A stretch of DNA of 64,000 nucleotides from Mitsuaria sp. GD03876 (GCF_029840635.1 NZ_JAOCCU010000008.1:92532-156531), one strand, 5' to 3'. Positions 18,357 through 27,041 are shown, counted from the first letter of the stretch. Notes: generated by a model not told the origin, from the letters alone. Made by a program: numbers and translations.

Positions 18357-19637
18357 ATGAAGGCACCGAAACACGTCCAGCCTCCCTGGTGGTCCAAGCT
18401 CGGACCCGGACTCATCACAGGCGCCGCCGACGACGACCCCAGCGGCATCGCCACCTACTCCCAAGCCGGCGCCCAGTTCGGCTACGCCGTCAGCTGGACC
18501 ATCCTCCTCACCTTCCCCCTCATGGTCGGCATCCAGCTCGCCAGCGCCCGCATCGGACGCATCACCGGCAAAGGACTCACCGAAACCTTCGCCAAACTCT
18601 GTCCGCGTTGGCTCGTCGTCGCGCTGGTCTCGCTGCTCGTGCTCGCCAACGTCATCAACCTCGGGGCCGACCTCTCCGCCATGGGCGACGCCATGCACCT
18701 CGCCATCGGCGGCCCCGCCAGCGCCCACGTCATCGCCATGGCCCTGGTCTCCCTCCTCCTGCAGATCTGGCTGCCCTATGAGCGCTACGTGAAGCTCCTC
18801 AAGTGGCTCACGCTGTCGCTGCTCGCCTATGTCGGCGTCGGCTTCGCGGCGCAGGCCGACTGGGCCCTCGCGTTGAAGTCGCTGGTGCTCCCCACCCTGC
18901 GTTGGGATCGGGACTACGCCACCACCCTCGTCGCCATCCTCGGCACCACCATCAGCCCCTACCTCTTCTTCTGGCAGGCCAGCCAGGAAGCCGAAGAGAT
19001 CCGCCGCATCGACGCCGACCGCCCCCTGGCCGTCGCGCCCGAGCAGGCCGCCGCGCAGTTCCGGCGCCTGCGCACCGACACGCTGGTCGGCATGGGCTTC
19101 TCCAACACCATCGCCTTCTTCATGATCGTCGCGACCGCCGCCGCGCTGCACGCCCACGGCATCCGCGACATCGAAACCACCGCCCAGGCCGCCACCGCCC
19201 TCAAGCCCATCGCCGGCGAGTTCGCCTTCGTGCTCTTCGCCGCCGGCATCGTCGGCACCGGCTTCCTCGCGCTGCCGGTGCTGGCCGGCTCGGCCGCCTA
19301 CGCCGTGGCGACGCTCGCCGGCGTGCGCCGCGGCCTGGACCGCCCGCCGCAGTCCGCTCGCGCCTTCTACGCGATCCTCAGCGGCGCCATGCTGGTCGGA
19401 CTCGCCGTCAGCCTCGCGGGCATCAACCCGATCAAGGCGCTGGTCTGGTCCGCCGTGGTGAACGCGGTGATCTCGGTCCCGATCATGGTGGCGGTGATGA
19501 TCGCCGCCTCGCATCCGAAGATCGTCGGCGAACTGCGCATGCCGCCGGTCTGGCGCGTGCTGGGCTGGCTCGCGACCGCCGCGATGGCGCTGGCCACGGT
19601 CGCCATGGCGGTCCTGCAGACTTCCGGCACCTCCTGA
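18357..19637 (+). CDS. NRAMP-family divalent metal transporter, non-canonical subgroup
   Basis: Polytopic inner-membrane transporter (426 aa) with about 11 helices. The family fold is evident, but the metal-site motifs differ: TM1 reads DDDPSGIATYSQAG where MntH-type proteins have DPGN, and TM6 reads ISPYLFFWQASQE where they have MPHN. Substrate may therefore not be Mn or Fe; Mg or another ion is possible. The 249 bp before it contain no recognised gene or metal-responsive box. Confidence 0.85.
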   Translation: MKAPKHVQPPWWSKLGPGLITGAADDDPSGIATYSQAGAQFGYAVSWTILLTFPLMVGIQLASARIGRITGKGLTETFAKLCPRWLVVALVSLLVLANVINLGADLSAMGDAMHLAIGGPASAHVIAMALVSLLLQIWLPYERYVKLLKWLTLSLLAYVGVGFAAQADWALALKSLVLPTLRWDRDYATTLVAILGTTISPYLFFWQASQEAEEIRRIDADRPLAVAPEQAAAQFRRLRTDTLVGMGFSNTIAFFMIVATAAALHAHGIRDIETTAQAATALKPIAGEFAFVLFAAGIVGTGFLALPVLAGSAAYAVATLAGVRRGLDRPPQSARAFYAILSGAMLVGLAVSLAGINPIKALVWSAVVNAVISVPIMVAVMIAASHPKIVGELRMPPVWRVLGWLATAAMALATVAMAVLQTSGTS

Positions 19638-19647
19638 AAGCGGTCGC

Positions 19648-19653
19648 TAGACT
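19648..19653 (+). promoter_or_regulatory. TAGACT -10 element, putative leaderless promoter
   Basis: GGTCGCTAGACT ends 6 nt before the ATG at 19660, the same context and spacing as at selO (10431). No ribosome site intervenes, so the transcript may start at the ATG. Confidence 0.45.
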
Positions 19654-19659
19654 GCCCCG

Positions 19660-20754
19660 ATGACCACGCCCGCCCCGCTCCACGACGCCTGGACCCTGCG
19701 CATCGACGACGTCTGGCGTCGCGCCCCGGACCTGGCCGGCGACCAGCTCGTCGCCGCGATCGACGCGCTCGCCGCCGAGCGTCCCGCGACCGACGGCCGC
19801 GCCCTGTTCGAGCGCGCCTGCGCCCGCGACACGGCGGGGCTCGAAGCCGAGGCCGAGCCGCTCTACCGCGCCGCGCTCGAGAGCGGCCAGCTCGACCCCT
19901 ATCGCCGCACGCGCGCGGTGATCCAGCTGGCGAGCACGCTGCGCTGGCTGGACCGGCTCGAGGAGAGCGAGGCGCTGCTCGTCGGCGAGCTCACCCATCA
20001 CCTGCAGTCCGGCAACGACCGGCCGCTGCATGACGAGGCTCGCGCGCTGCTGGCCCTCACCTATGCCGCGCAAGGCCGCGGCAACGAGGCGGCCGGCCTG
20101 GCGCTGGCGACGCTCGCGCCGCGCCTGTCGCGCTACAACCGATCGATGCTGGCCTGCGCGAAGCAGCTGGCCCCGGAGGTCTGGGAAGACGACGCGCCGG
20201 AGCGCCCGGCCTTCGAGCCGTTGCACGAAGGCGCCTTCGTGTTCCGCCCCTACCGGCCCGAGGACCTGTCCGAGTTCGTCGCGGGCGTGCGGGAATCCGA
20301 GGAGACCGTGGGCCGCTGGATGGGCTTCGCGCATGCGGGCTACACCGTCGAGGAAGGCGCCGCCTGGTTCGCGCGCTGCACCCAGAACCTGGCCGCCGGC
20401 ACGTCCTACGACCTCGGCATCTTCGATCGCGAGACCGGCGCCTTCGTCGGCGGCTGCGGGCTCAACCACTTCAACGTCATGCACCCGCTGTGCAACCTCG
20501 GCTACTGGGTGCGCCGGTCGTGCGAGGGCCGGGGCGTCGCGTCGGCGGCGGTGCGCGCGCTGAGCCGCTTCGGTTTCGGCACGCTCAAGATCCAGCGCAT
20601 CGAGATCGTCGTGGCCGTCGGCAACGAGCCCAGCCAAGCCGTGGCGCGCAAGGCAGGCGCGCACTACGAGGGCGTGCTGCGCAACCGGCTGCAGGTCAAC
20701 GGCGTCGTGGCGGACGCCCACATGTTTTCGCTGGTGCCGCCCGCGGCGGCTTGA
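19660..20754 (+). CDS. TPR domain - GNAT acetyltransferase fusion
   Basis: Two-domain protein (364 aa). Residues about 30-165 form helical tetratricopeptide-like repeats (ALFERACARDTAGLEAEAEPLY, RTRAVIQLASTLRWL). Residues about 190-360 are a RimJ/RimL-type acetyltransferase, with FRPYRPEDLSEF, GYWVRRSCEGRGVASAAVRAL (CoA loop) and GNEPSQAVARKAGAHYEG. RimJ/L relatives acetylate ribosomal protein N-termini or small molecules; the substrate here is unknown. Both halves are usually separate proteins. Confidence 0.85.
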   Translation: MTTPAPLHDAWTLRIDDVWRRAPDLAGDQLVAAIDALAAERPATDGRALFERACARDTAGLEAEAEPLYRAALESGQLDPYRRTRAVIQLASTLRWLDRLEESEALLVGELTHHLQSGNDRPLHDEARALLALTYAAQGRGNEAAGLALATLAPRLSRYNRSMLACAKQLAPEVWEDDAPERPAFEPLHEGAFVFRPYRPEDLSEFVAGVRESEETVGRWMGFAHAGYTVEEGAAWFARCTQNLAAGTSYDLGIFDRETGAFVGGCGLNHFNVMHPLCNLGYWVRRSCEGRGVASAAVRALSRFGFGTLKIQRIEIVVAVGNEPSQAVARKAGAHYEGVLRNRLQVNGVVADAHMFSLVPPAAA

Positions 20755-20840
20755 GCGCGCCGCGCGCGAGGCCCTCGGATCCTTCGGGCCTTTGCGCCCG
20801 CGCGATGATCGGCGCCGTTCCGGCTCCCGCAGGAGAAGAC

Positions 20841-21809
20841 ATGCAGACAGTCCGCTCGCCGTCCCTCATCGCCCAACGGCCGGTCGCGTCGATCGCGGCC
20901 GTGGACGGCGGATGTCGGCCAGCCCGTCCAGCGGCGTCAATCGTCGCGGCTGCCATGGTGACGATCACCGCGGCGCTGGCGCTGCCGATGGGGTCGGCGC
21001 TCGCGGCACCGGGCGGCTTCGGCATGCTCGCCTACTGGGACAAGGACCCCAGCGCCTACCGCGGACGGATCCCCTCGGGCAGCCTGGTCGTCATCAATCC
21101 CGCCGACGGCGCCTCGGGCCTCGGCCGGGACCAGGTCGCCAGCTGGAAGGCCGTGATCGCGAGCATCCGCGCGCAGGGCGGCAAGGTGCTCGGCTACGTG
21201 CCCACCGGCCATGACGGCAGCGCCAACGACGACCAGCTGCGCTTCAAGGCGATCCCCGCCGAACTGAGCGCCTACGCCACGGCGCTGGGCGGCGTCGACG
21301 GCTACTTCTTCGCCCAGGCGGCGCACGAGGGCCCGACGGTGGACGACGCCAAGGCCTGCGCGGGCACGCTCGCGAAGTGGGAGAAGGTGCGGGGCCTGCT
21401 CACCGAGGCCGGCGTCGGCGGCACCATGGTGTGGCAGGCGGGCCGCCCCGGTGCCAACGGGTGCTTCGTCCGCGCGGCGCATGGCGGGGAACACGTCGTC
21501 GTGCAGGAGGCCGCCTATGCGGACCACCTCGCGTCGGCGGACGCGATCAACGGGACGGTGCAGACGCTCGCGGCCTCGATGAACGTCAAGACCTGGGTGC
21601 TGGTCCACTCCGCGACGCAGGCGCAGATGCAGGCGGCGCTGTCGGCATCGCGCGCCGACTACTTCTACGTGACCAGCATGTACCGCAACCTCGCGCTGCC
21701 TTGGGGCGGCCCCGTCTGGAACCACGTGCCGACGTACTGGGGCAATGACGACGACCGCGCGAGCGAACGCGGCTGCCTGCGGCGGCTGAGAGCCGGCGAG
21801 CGCTGCTGA
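20841..21809 (+). CDS. Secreted spherulin-4-like (GH135-related) glycoside hydrolase
   Basis: Predicted exported TIM-barrel protein (322 aa) of the spherulation-specific family 4, whose fungal members (GH135) cleave galactosaminogalactan. Matching features are MLAYWDKDP at the barrel start, SLVVINPADGASGLG and GGKVLGYVPTGH. The ATG at 20841 has AGGAGA just upstream; the signal peptide core (IVAAAMVTITAALALPMGSALA) is then preceded by a long n-region, so the ATG at 20955 could be used instead. The glycan substrate is unknown. Confidence 0.7.
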   Translation: MQTVRSPSLIAQRPVASIAAVDGGCRPARPAASIVAAAMVTITAALALPMGSALAAPGGFGMLAYWDKDPSAYRGRIPSGSLVVINPADGASGLGRDQVASWKAVIASIRAQGGKVLGYVPTGHDGSANDDQLRFKAIPAELSAYATALGGVDGYFFAQAAHEGPTVDDAKACAGTLAKWEKVRGLLTEAGVGGTMVWQAGRPGANGCFVRAAHGGEHVVVQEAAYADHLASADAINGTVQTLAASMNVKTWVLVHSATQAQMQAALSASRADYFYVTSMYRNLALPWGGPVWNHVPTYWGNDDDRASERGCLRRLRAGERC

Positions 21810-21816
21810 AGGCCAG

Positions 21817-21880
21817 CCCCGCTCCCAGTCCCGCTCCCAGTCCCGCTCCCCTTCCCCTTCCCCTTCCCATTCCCGGTTCC
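21817..21880. repeat. Pyrimidine-rich simple repeat
   Basis: Units of CCCGCTCCCAGT then CCCCTT and CCCATT fill the start of the gap between two plus-strand genes. Strong C/T strand bias; probably slippage-prone. Confidence 0.85.
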
Positions 21881-21900
21881 GGCCCCGCCCTCGCCCTCGC

Positions 21901-21918
21901 CTCACGGTCGCTTCACCG
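21901..21918 (+). promoter_or_regulatory. Direct-repeat motif, probable response-regulator site (copy 1)
   Basis: CTCACGGTCGCTTCACCG contains TCAC twice with an 11-bp period, the layout of OmpR/PhoB-type sites. It lies 42 bp before the ATG at 21961. A near-identical copy is at 23171. In both copies the triplet AAT follows 13 nt after TTCACC, as a possible -10 core. A two-component system is encoded 2 kb downstream. Confidence 0.55.
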
Positions 21919-21960
21919 CGCGGCGGCTGCAATGCGCGCTCCTTCATCGTGGAGCGCGAC

Positions 21961-23157
21961 ATGCCCCCTCTCAAGAAACTCCTTGGCCTCGGCGCGTGGT
22001 GCGCGCTCGGGCTGTTCGGCCTGGCCTACGCCATCGCGCTGAACGGCACCGAGCCGGCGCCGGTTTCGCCCTACGGCGCCGCGCAGGCGCTGAGCTCGGC
22101 CCCCCGGCGCGACGGCGTCGCCATCGCGCCGCTGCGTGAAGCGCTCACCTTCGCGCGTTTCCGCGACGCGTCCGGCCTGCGCCTGATGCGCGTGTCGCGC
22201 TACGAGCACGGGATGGTGTCCGGTGTCGACATCACCGCCGCGCAACCTGGCGGCGGCGAGCCGGATCCCATCACGCTGTGGCAGCGCTCGGACTACGAGG
22301 CCATCGCCGCGGCGGACGGCCCCGCGGTGAGCCTCCCGGCCGCGGCCCTGGCGGTGCCCTTCGCGTCCACGACGGCGCAGGTCGGCATGGGCGGCACCTA
22401 CCCCGCGCACGCCGGCGAGACCCGCATCCCGCGCCCCTTCGTGTTTCCCAAGCTGCTGGCGGCGCAGGCCTGGAACGTGCCGGTGCCCAGCCGGACCTTC
22501 CTGCTCGACTACGAGATCGAGCTCGGCGTCGTCGCGCTCCAGGCGCTGAAACCCGGCGAGCGGCCCTCGCATTTCGGGCTGGTGCTCGCCTCCGACTACA
22601 CCGACCGCGACCGGCTGCTGCGCGACCTCAACATCGGCGACGTCAGCACCGGGCTGGCCTTCGCCGCGGCGAAGTCGCTGGTGCCCGCGATGCCGGTGGG
22701 CGCGCTGTTCGTCATCCCGAAGGACGTGCGGACCTTCCACAGGAAGCTCGAGCTGCGCCTGCACGTCAACGACCGGCTGCGCCAGGTCGCGATGCCCAAG
22801 GACCTGACCTGGGACCTCGACCGCATGCTGCAGGAGACCTTCGCGCGCCGGGACCTCGCCTTCCCGATGGGCCGCAACACGGTGAAGCTGCCGATCGCCG
22901 CGGACGGCACGCTGCCGGCACGCACCATCCTCCTGTCGGGGACCACCGACGGCGTCGTCGTGCGGCCGCCGTCGGCGCGGCAGCTCTTCATCGGCGTCAC
23001 GCAGTGGCTGGTCAGCCTGCGCTGGACCACGCCGAGCCTGATGGTCGACCGCATGCTGCTGGAAGCGCATGCCGACGGCCACTACCTGCAGCCCGGCGAC
23101 GAGGTGCTGATGCGCGCCGAGTACCTCGGCCTGATCGCCAACACGATCGTGCCCTGA
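21961..23157 (+). CDS. Membrane-anchored fumarylacetoacetate-hydrolase-family protein
   Basis: 398-aa protein with an N-terminal hydrophobic anchor (LGAWCALGLFGLAYAIAL) and a C-terminal FAH-like fold. The metal-ligand pattern survives as DYEIELGVV (two Glu) and ASDYTDRDRLLRDLN (Asp), with PGDEVLMRAEYLGLIANTI at the end as in FAH enzymes. The usual NDVSARD is altered. Start at 21961 is set by GGAG 6 nt upstream. It shares a promoter motif with the next gene. Substrate unknown. Confidence 0.65.
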   Translation: MPPLKKLLGLGAWCALGLFGLAYAIALNGTEPAPVSPYGAAQALSSAPRRDGVAIAPLREALTFARFRDASGLRLMRVSRYEHGMVSGVDITAAQPGGGEPDPITLWQRSDYEAIAAADGPAVSLPAAALAVPFASTTAQVGMGGTYPAHAGETRIPRPFVFPKLLAAQAWNVPVPSRTFLLDYEIELGVVALQALKPGERPSHFGLVLASDYTDRDRLLRDLNIGDVSTGLAFAAAKSLVPAMPVGALFVIPKDVRTFHRKLELRLHVNDRLRQVAMPKDLTWDLDRMLQETFARRDLAFPMGRNTVKLPIAADGTLPARTILLSGTTDGVVVRPPSARQLFIGVTQWLVSLRWTTPSLMVDRMLLEAHADGHYLQPGDEVLMRAEYLGLIANTIVP

Positions 23158-23170
23158 GCCGCCCGGGTCC

Positions 23171-23188
23171 CTCACGGTTGCTTCACCG
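23171..23188 (+). promoter_or_regulatory. Direct-repeat motif, probable response-regulator site (copy 2)
   Basis: CTCACGGTTGCTTCACCG differs from copy 1 at a single base and has the same 13-nt distance from TTCACC to AAT. It lies 67 bp before the MipA-like ORF start at 23256. Confidence 0.55.
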
Positions 23189-23255
23189 GCCCCGCCGCCC
23201 AATCGCGCCGCCGGACCCCCTCGTCCGTCAGCCCTCACCTCACGCGAGCTTCAAG

Positions 23256-24062
23256 ATGCCCACTCCATCGTTCCCCTTGCCTCACCTCCCGCGCCTCACG
23301 CCCCTCATGCGCCGACTATCCCTCCTGCTGGGCGCGCTCACCCTGTCCACCGCCTCGTCCGCCGCTCAGGCCGACGCGTCGTCGAGCACGGGCTCCTCGT
23401 GGGGCCTGGGCCTCACCGTCGGCCTCGACCGCAAGCCCTACCGCGACTTCGACGACGAGACGCAGGTGCTGCCCCTGCTCGTCTACGAGAACCGCTGGGT
23501 GCGCGTCGCCGGACCGACGCTCGACCTCAAGCTGCTGGGCCGCGAGTCCTGGACCGCGGGCCTGCGCCTGCGCTACGCCGGCGACGGCTACGAGGCCGAC
23601 GACTCGCCGTTCCTGCAGGGCATGGCCGAGCGCAAGTCCAGCTTCTGGCTGGGCGGCGCGGCCGCGTGGCGGACGGGCTGGGCCACGCTGTCGGCCGAGG
23701 TGCTCGGCGACGCCAGCGGCCACAGCAAGGGCACCCGGATGAGCCTGGGCGTCGAGCGACGCTTCTCCGCCGGCGCCTTCGATCTGACGCCGCGCGTGGT
23801 CGGGCATCGCGTCGACCGCAAGTTCGTCGACTACTACTACGGCGTGCGCGCCGAGGAGGCGACCGCGCGGCGCGCCGCGCATGCGGGCGCCGCGTCGACC
23901 AACCTGGAGCTCGGCCTGCGCGTCGGCTACGCGATCGCGCCGCGGCACCGGCTGTCGCTGGACCTGAGCACCACGCGCCTGGGCGACGCCATCCAGGACA
24001 GCCCGTTGGTCGAGCGCCGCCGCCAGGACAGCGCCCGCCTGTCCTACCTCTATCTGTTCTGA
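23256..24062 (+). CDS. MipA/OmpV-family outer-membrane protein
   Basis: Outer-membrane beta-barrel protein (268 aa from 23256, or 251 aa from the ATG at 23307). The second start gives a clean signal peptide (MRRLSLLLGALTLSTASSAAQA); neither start has a ribosome site. Family features are the opening WGLGLTVGLDRKPYRD, alternating beta strands and a final aromatic residue (LSYLYLF) for barrel insertion. MipA/OmpV genes often sit beside two-component systems, as here. Confidence 0.82.
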   Translation: MPTPSFPLPHLPRLTPLMRRLSLLLGALTLSTASSAAQADASSSTGSSWGLGLTVGLDRKPYRDFDDETQVLPLLVYENRWVRVAGPTLDLKLLGRESWTAGLRLRYAGDGYEADDSPFLQGMAERKSSFWLGGAAAWRTGWATLSAEVLGDASGHSKGTRMSLGVERRFSAGAFDLTPRVVGHRVDRKFVDYYYGVRAEEATARRAAHAGAASTNLELGLRVGYAIAPRHRLSLDLSTTRLGDAIQDSPLVERRRQDSARLSYLYLF

Positions 24063-24176
24063 CCGCCTCCGACCCGCGCCGCCGGGCCGAGCCATCGGAC
24101 GGCGCCACGGGTCTCTTGCCAGAATGCGGGGCGCGCGCCGGCCCGCCCGCCGACGCGGCACCGCCCGCCCACCGCC

Positions 24177-24884
24177 ATGAACGACGCTCCCGCCCATCGC
24201 GACCGCATCCTGCTGGTCGAGGACCATCGCGACCTCGCCGCGTCGCTGCTCGAGACCCTCGAGGAGAACGGCTTCGAGCCCGACTACGCCGGCGACGGCG
24301 ACCACGGCCTGCGGCTGGCGCTGTCGACGCGGCCGCCCTTCGACGCGGTGATCCTGGACGTCGGCCTGCCGCGGCTCAGCGGCTTCGAGGTCTGCTCGGC
24401 CTTGCCCCGCGAGGGTTTCCGGGCGCCGATCCTGATGCTCACCGCGCAGGGCGCCGCGGACCAGATCGTCCAGGGCCTGGAGCGCGGCGCCGACGACTAC
24501 ATCGTCAAGCCCTTCGAGGCCCGCGTGCTGGTCGCGCGGATCCGCGCGGCGGTCCGGCGTCACCTGCGCGTGCCCGACGGGGCCGGCCTGGTGCAGGCCG
24601 AGGGCCTCGCGCTGGACACCGGCCGCTGCCAGCTGCTGCTGCCCGGCGGCGCGACCTGCGCGCTCACGCCGCTGCAGGGCCGCCTGCTGCACACGCTGAT
24701 GCGGCATGCGCCGCGCGTGGTCTCGCGCGACGAACTGGAGAGCGCGCTGTGGGGCGACGAGCACCGCCCCTCCAGCGATGCGCTGCGCACGCACCTCTAC
24801 CAGCTGCGCCGGCTCATCCAGCAGGCCGGCGGTCCGGCCGTCATCCGCACCTGCGGCAAGCAGGGCTACTGCCTGGCCTTGTGA
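24177..24884 (+). CDS. OmpR-family response regulator (QseB/PmrA-like)
   Basis: Transcription regulator (235 aa) with receiver domain (1-125) and winged-helix output domain (135-235). Acidic pocket LVEDH, phospho-acceptor in VILDVGLPR (Asp near residue 61), LMLTAQG and VKPFE are all intact. Its stop overlaps the sensor kinase ATG. A likely target is the CTCACGG-N4-TTCACCG motif before the two envelope genes upstream. Confidence 0.95.
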   Translation: MNDAPAHRDRILLVEDHRDLAASLLETLEENGFEPDYAGDGDHGLRLALSTRPPFDAVILDVGLPRLSGFEVCSALPREGFRAPILMLTAQGAADQIVQGLERGADDYIVKPFEARVLVARIRAAVRRHLRVPDGAGLVQAEGLALDTGRCQLLLPGGATCALTPLQGRLLHTLMRHAPRVVSRDELESALWGDEHRPSSDALRTHLYQLRRLIQQAGGPAVIRTCGKQGYCLAL

Positions 24885-26134
24885 TGCGGCGCCTTCCCTT
24901 CTTCCGCTCTGGCCGTCCACGCACGCTCTTCGCGCGCATGTGGCATCCGCTGCTGGCGCTGATGCTGGCGACCTTCGTCGTACACGCCTTCCTCGTGACC
25001 GGCACGCTGCAGCTGGGCTCGGAGGCGCAGACCGAGCGCCGGCTTCAGCGCATCGCCGAGTACTGGAGCACCCAGCCGCCGCTGCGGGCGCCGCTGGGGC
25101 TGGACCCGGTCACCATCGTCTATCCGCGCCACGAGCTGATGCCGGCGCACCTGCGCGCGCTGCTCAAGCCCGAGGCGCGCGGCCTGTTCGAGCTGGGCAA
25201 TCGCGCGCGAGACTACTTCGTGCTCGCGCGCTCGGTGGACGGCGGTCCGGCGTTCTACGTCGTCGAGTTCCATTCCGAGGTCAAGCCCAACGAGACGATG
25301 GAGTACCAGGTCTTCACCTGGTACCTGATGGGCATGGTGCCGCTGGGCCTGCTGCTGCTGTGGCTGTGCCAGCGCATCACGCGGCGCGTGGCCGCGCCGA
25401 TGCGGGACGTCGGCCGCCTCGCGGCGGAGCGGGCGCCGGACAGCCTCGAGCCGCTGGCGATCCCACCGGGCTCGTCGGTCGAGCTGATCGCGCTGGTCGA
25501 GCAGGTCAACAGCGCCCTGCAGCGGACCGCGGACGTGCTGGACCGCGAACGCAGCTTCACCCAGTTCGCCAGCCACGAGCTGCGCACGCCGGCCGCGGTG
25601 ATCCAGTCCGCGCTGGAGCGCCTGGAGGCGCATGCCCGGCCGGAGCAGGTGCGCCCGTTGGCGCGCGCGCACCGCGGCCTGCGGGACATGCAGGCGCTGA
25701 TCGACACCTTCCTGAGGCTCTCGACCGACCGTCCCGCGGCGCCGTCGGCGCCGGTCGTCATCGACACCGCGTGGGTGACCGCGCTGTTCCATCACCTCGG
25801 CGGCGGTGAGGCGCCGCATGCGTTCACGATCGACGAACAGGCGCCGCCGCGGCTCGACGCACCGGAGACGATGCTGCACGTGCTGGTCGCCAACCTGCTG
25901 AAGAACGCGATCTTCCACGGCGCGGACGCGCCGATCGAGGTGAGCCTGCGGGTCGATGCCCTGGTCGTCCGGAACCGCCTGCCGGAGCGGCCGTCGGCGC
26001 CGGGATTCGGCATCGGCCAGTTGATCGCGCGACGCATCTGCCAACGCTTCGGCTGGCGCTTCACGCTGGTGTTGTCGGAGGTCGACGCGGTGGCGCGGAT
26101 CGAGCTCGGGCCGGACGCTTCGCCGCCGGCCTGA
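24884..26134 (+). CDS. Two-component sensor histidine kinase
   Basis: Inner-membrane kinase (416 aa) with helices at about 19-42 and 148-168 flanking a 100-aa periplasmic sensor domain. H-box FASHELRTPAAVI and N-box LVANLLKNAIFHG are intact. The ATP-lid region is short: no clear DxGxG box, only GFGIGQLI. Such compact HATPase domains occur in related kinases, so activity is likely. ATG overlaps the regulator stop (TGATG). The signal is unknown. Confidence 0.93.
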   Translation: MRRLPFFRSGRPRTLFARMWHPLLALMLATFVVHAFLVTGTLQLGSEAQTERRLQRIAEYWSTQPPLRAPLGLDPVTIVYPRHELMPAHLRALLKPEARGLFELGNRARDYFVLARSVDGGPAFYVVEFHSEVKPNETMEYQVFTWYLMGMVPLGLLLLWLCQRITRRVAAPMRDVGRLAAERAPDSLEPLAIPPGSSVELIALVEQVNSALQRTADVLDRERSFTQFASHELRTPAAVIQSALERLEAHARPEQVRPLARAHRGLRDMQALIDTFLRLSTDRPAAPSAPVVIDTAWVTALFHHLGGGEAPHAFTIDEQAPPRLDAPETMLHVLVANLLKNAIFHGADAPIEVSLRVDALVVRNRLPERPSAPGFGIGQLIARRICQRFGWRFTLVLSEVDAVARIELGPDASPPA

Positions 26135-26142
26135 CTTCGCCG

Positions 26143-26991
26143 TCAACCCGGGAACCGCCCACCGATCTCCCGCATCAATTCCGTCGCCGCCGCGGTGAGC
26201 CCGCGCGCCACGGCGCCGTCCCATTCGGCGTCGAACGCGCCCGAGGGCCCGATCGCCGTCAACGCCAGCGCCATCTGCGCGTCGCTGTCGAAGACCGGCA
26301 CCGCCAGCGCGCTGACGCCCTCGACGATGCCGCCGACCGAACGATGCAGCGCCCGGCCGCGGATCTCCGCCAGCGTGCGCGAGAACTCCGCCCAGGACGG
26401 CAGCGCCTGCGGCGGATCGTGCCGCCCCACGCGCACCAGGTCCGTCGGTCCCTTGCGGCGCGCGTCGGCCAGCATCGCCTTGATCTCCGCCTCCGGCCGG
26501 TAGGCGGCGAACAGCGGCCCCGACGCGGTGTCCGACAGCGACACCACCGTCCCATGCCGCATCGTCACGTGCACCGCGGCCGGCGACGCCGCCGTGCGCA
26601 CGATCGTCGCGCCCTGCGAGCCCCACACCGCGATCGCCACCGTCTGGCCGATCTCCTCGGCCAGCGCCTCCAGCCGCGCCGTCGCCAGCCGCACCGGATC
26701 GATCTGCTGGATGCCGATCAGCCCCATCTCCATCGCCAGCGGCCCCAGCCCGTAATAACCGGTCGCCGGGTCCTGCCGCATCAGCCCGAGCTTGCAGAAG
26801 CTCACCAGGTAGGGATGCGCCTTCGCCGGGCTCATCTCCGCGGCCTGCGACAACACCTTCAGCGGCAGCGGCTGCCCGCGCGCGGCGGCGGCCTTCAGCA
26901 GCCGCCCGCCCACCTCGATGCTCTGGATCCCCCGACGGTCCTCGCGGTCATTGGAATCGGGGCCGTCGTCGGTCATATCCTGGGTACTCAT
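26143..26991 (-). CDS. IclR-family regulator of the homogentisate cluster
   Basis: Regulator of 282 aa: N-terminal winged helix (about 20-80; LKVLSQAAEMSPAKAHPYLVSFCKLGLM) and C-terminal effector domain. It is divergent from the MBL-hydroxylase-hmgA-fahA run, and in Pseudomonas the IclR-type HmgR represses hmgA in response to homogentisate, so the same role is inferred. Start at 26991 (MSTQDM) is chosen over an upstream TTG/ATG region that overlaps the operator; the Met at 26976 is another option. Confidence 0.85.
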   Translation of the reverse strand: MSTQDMTDDGPDSNDREDRRGIQSIEVGGRLLKAAAARGQPLPLKVLSQAAEMSPAKAHPYLVSFCKLGLMRQDPATGYYGLGPLAMEMGLIGIQQIDPVRLATARLEALAEEIGQTVAIAVWGSQGATIVRTAASPAAVHVTMRHGTVVSLSDTASGPLFAAYRPEAEIKAMLADARRKGPTDLVRVGRHDPPQALPSWAEFSRTLAEIRGRALHRSVGGIVEGVSALAVPVFDSDAQMALALTAIGPSGAFDAEWDGAVARGLTAAATELMREIGGRFPG

Positions 26992-27041
26992 TTCGCTATT
27001 GTTGAACGAATTCCACGACACAGCTATATTCGCATCCAACG

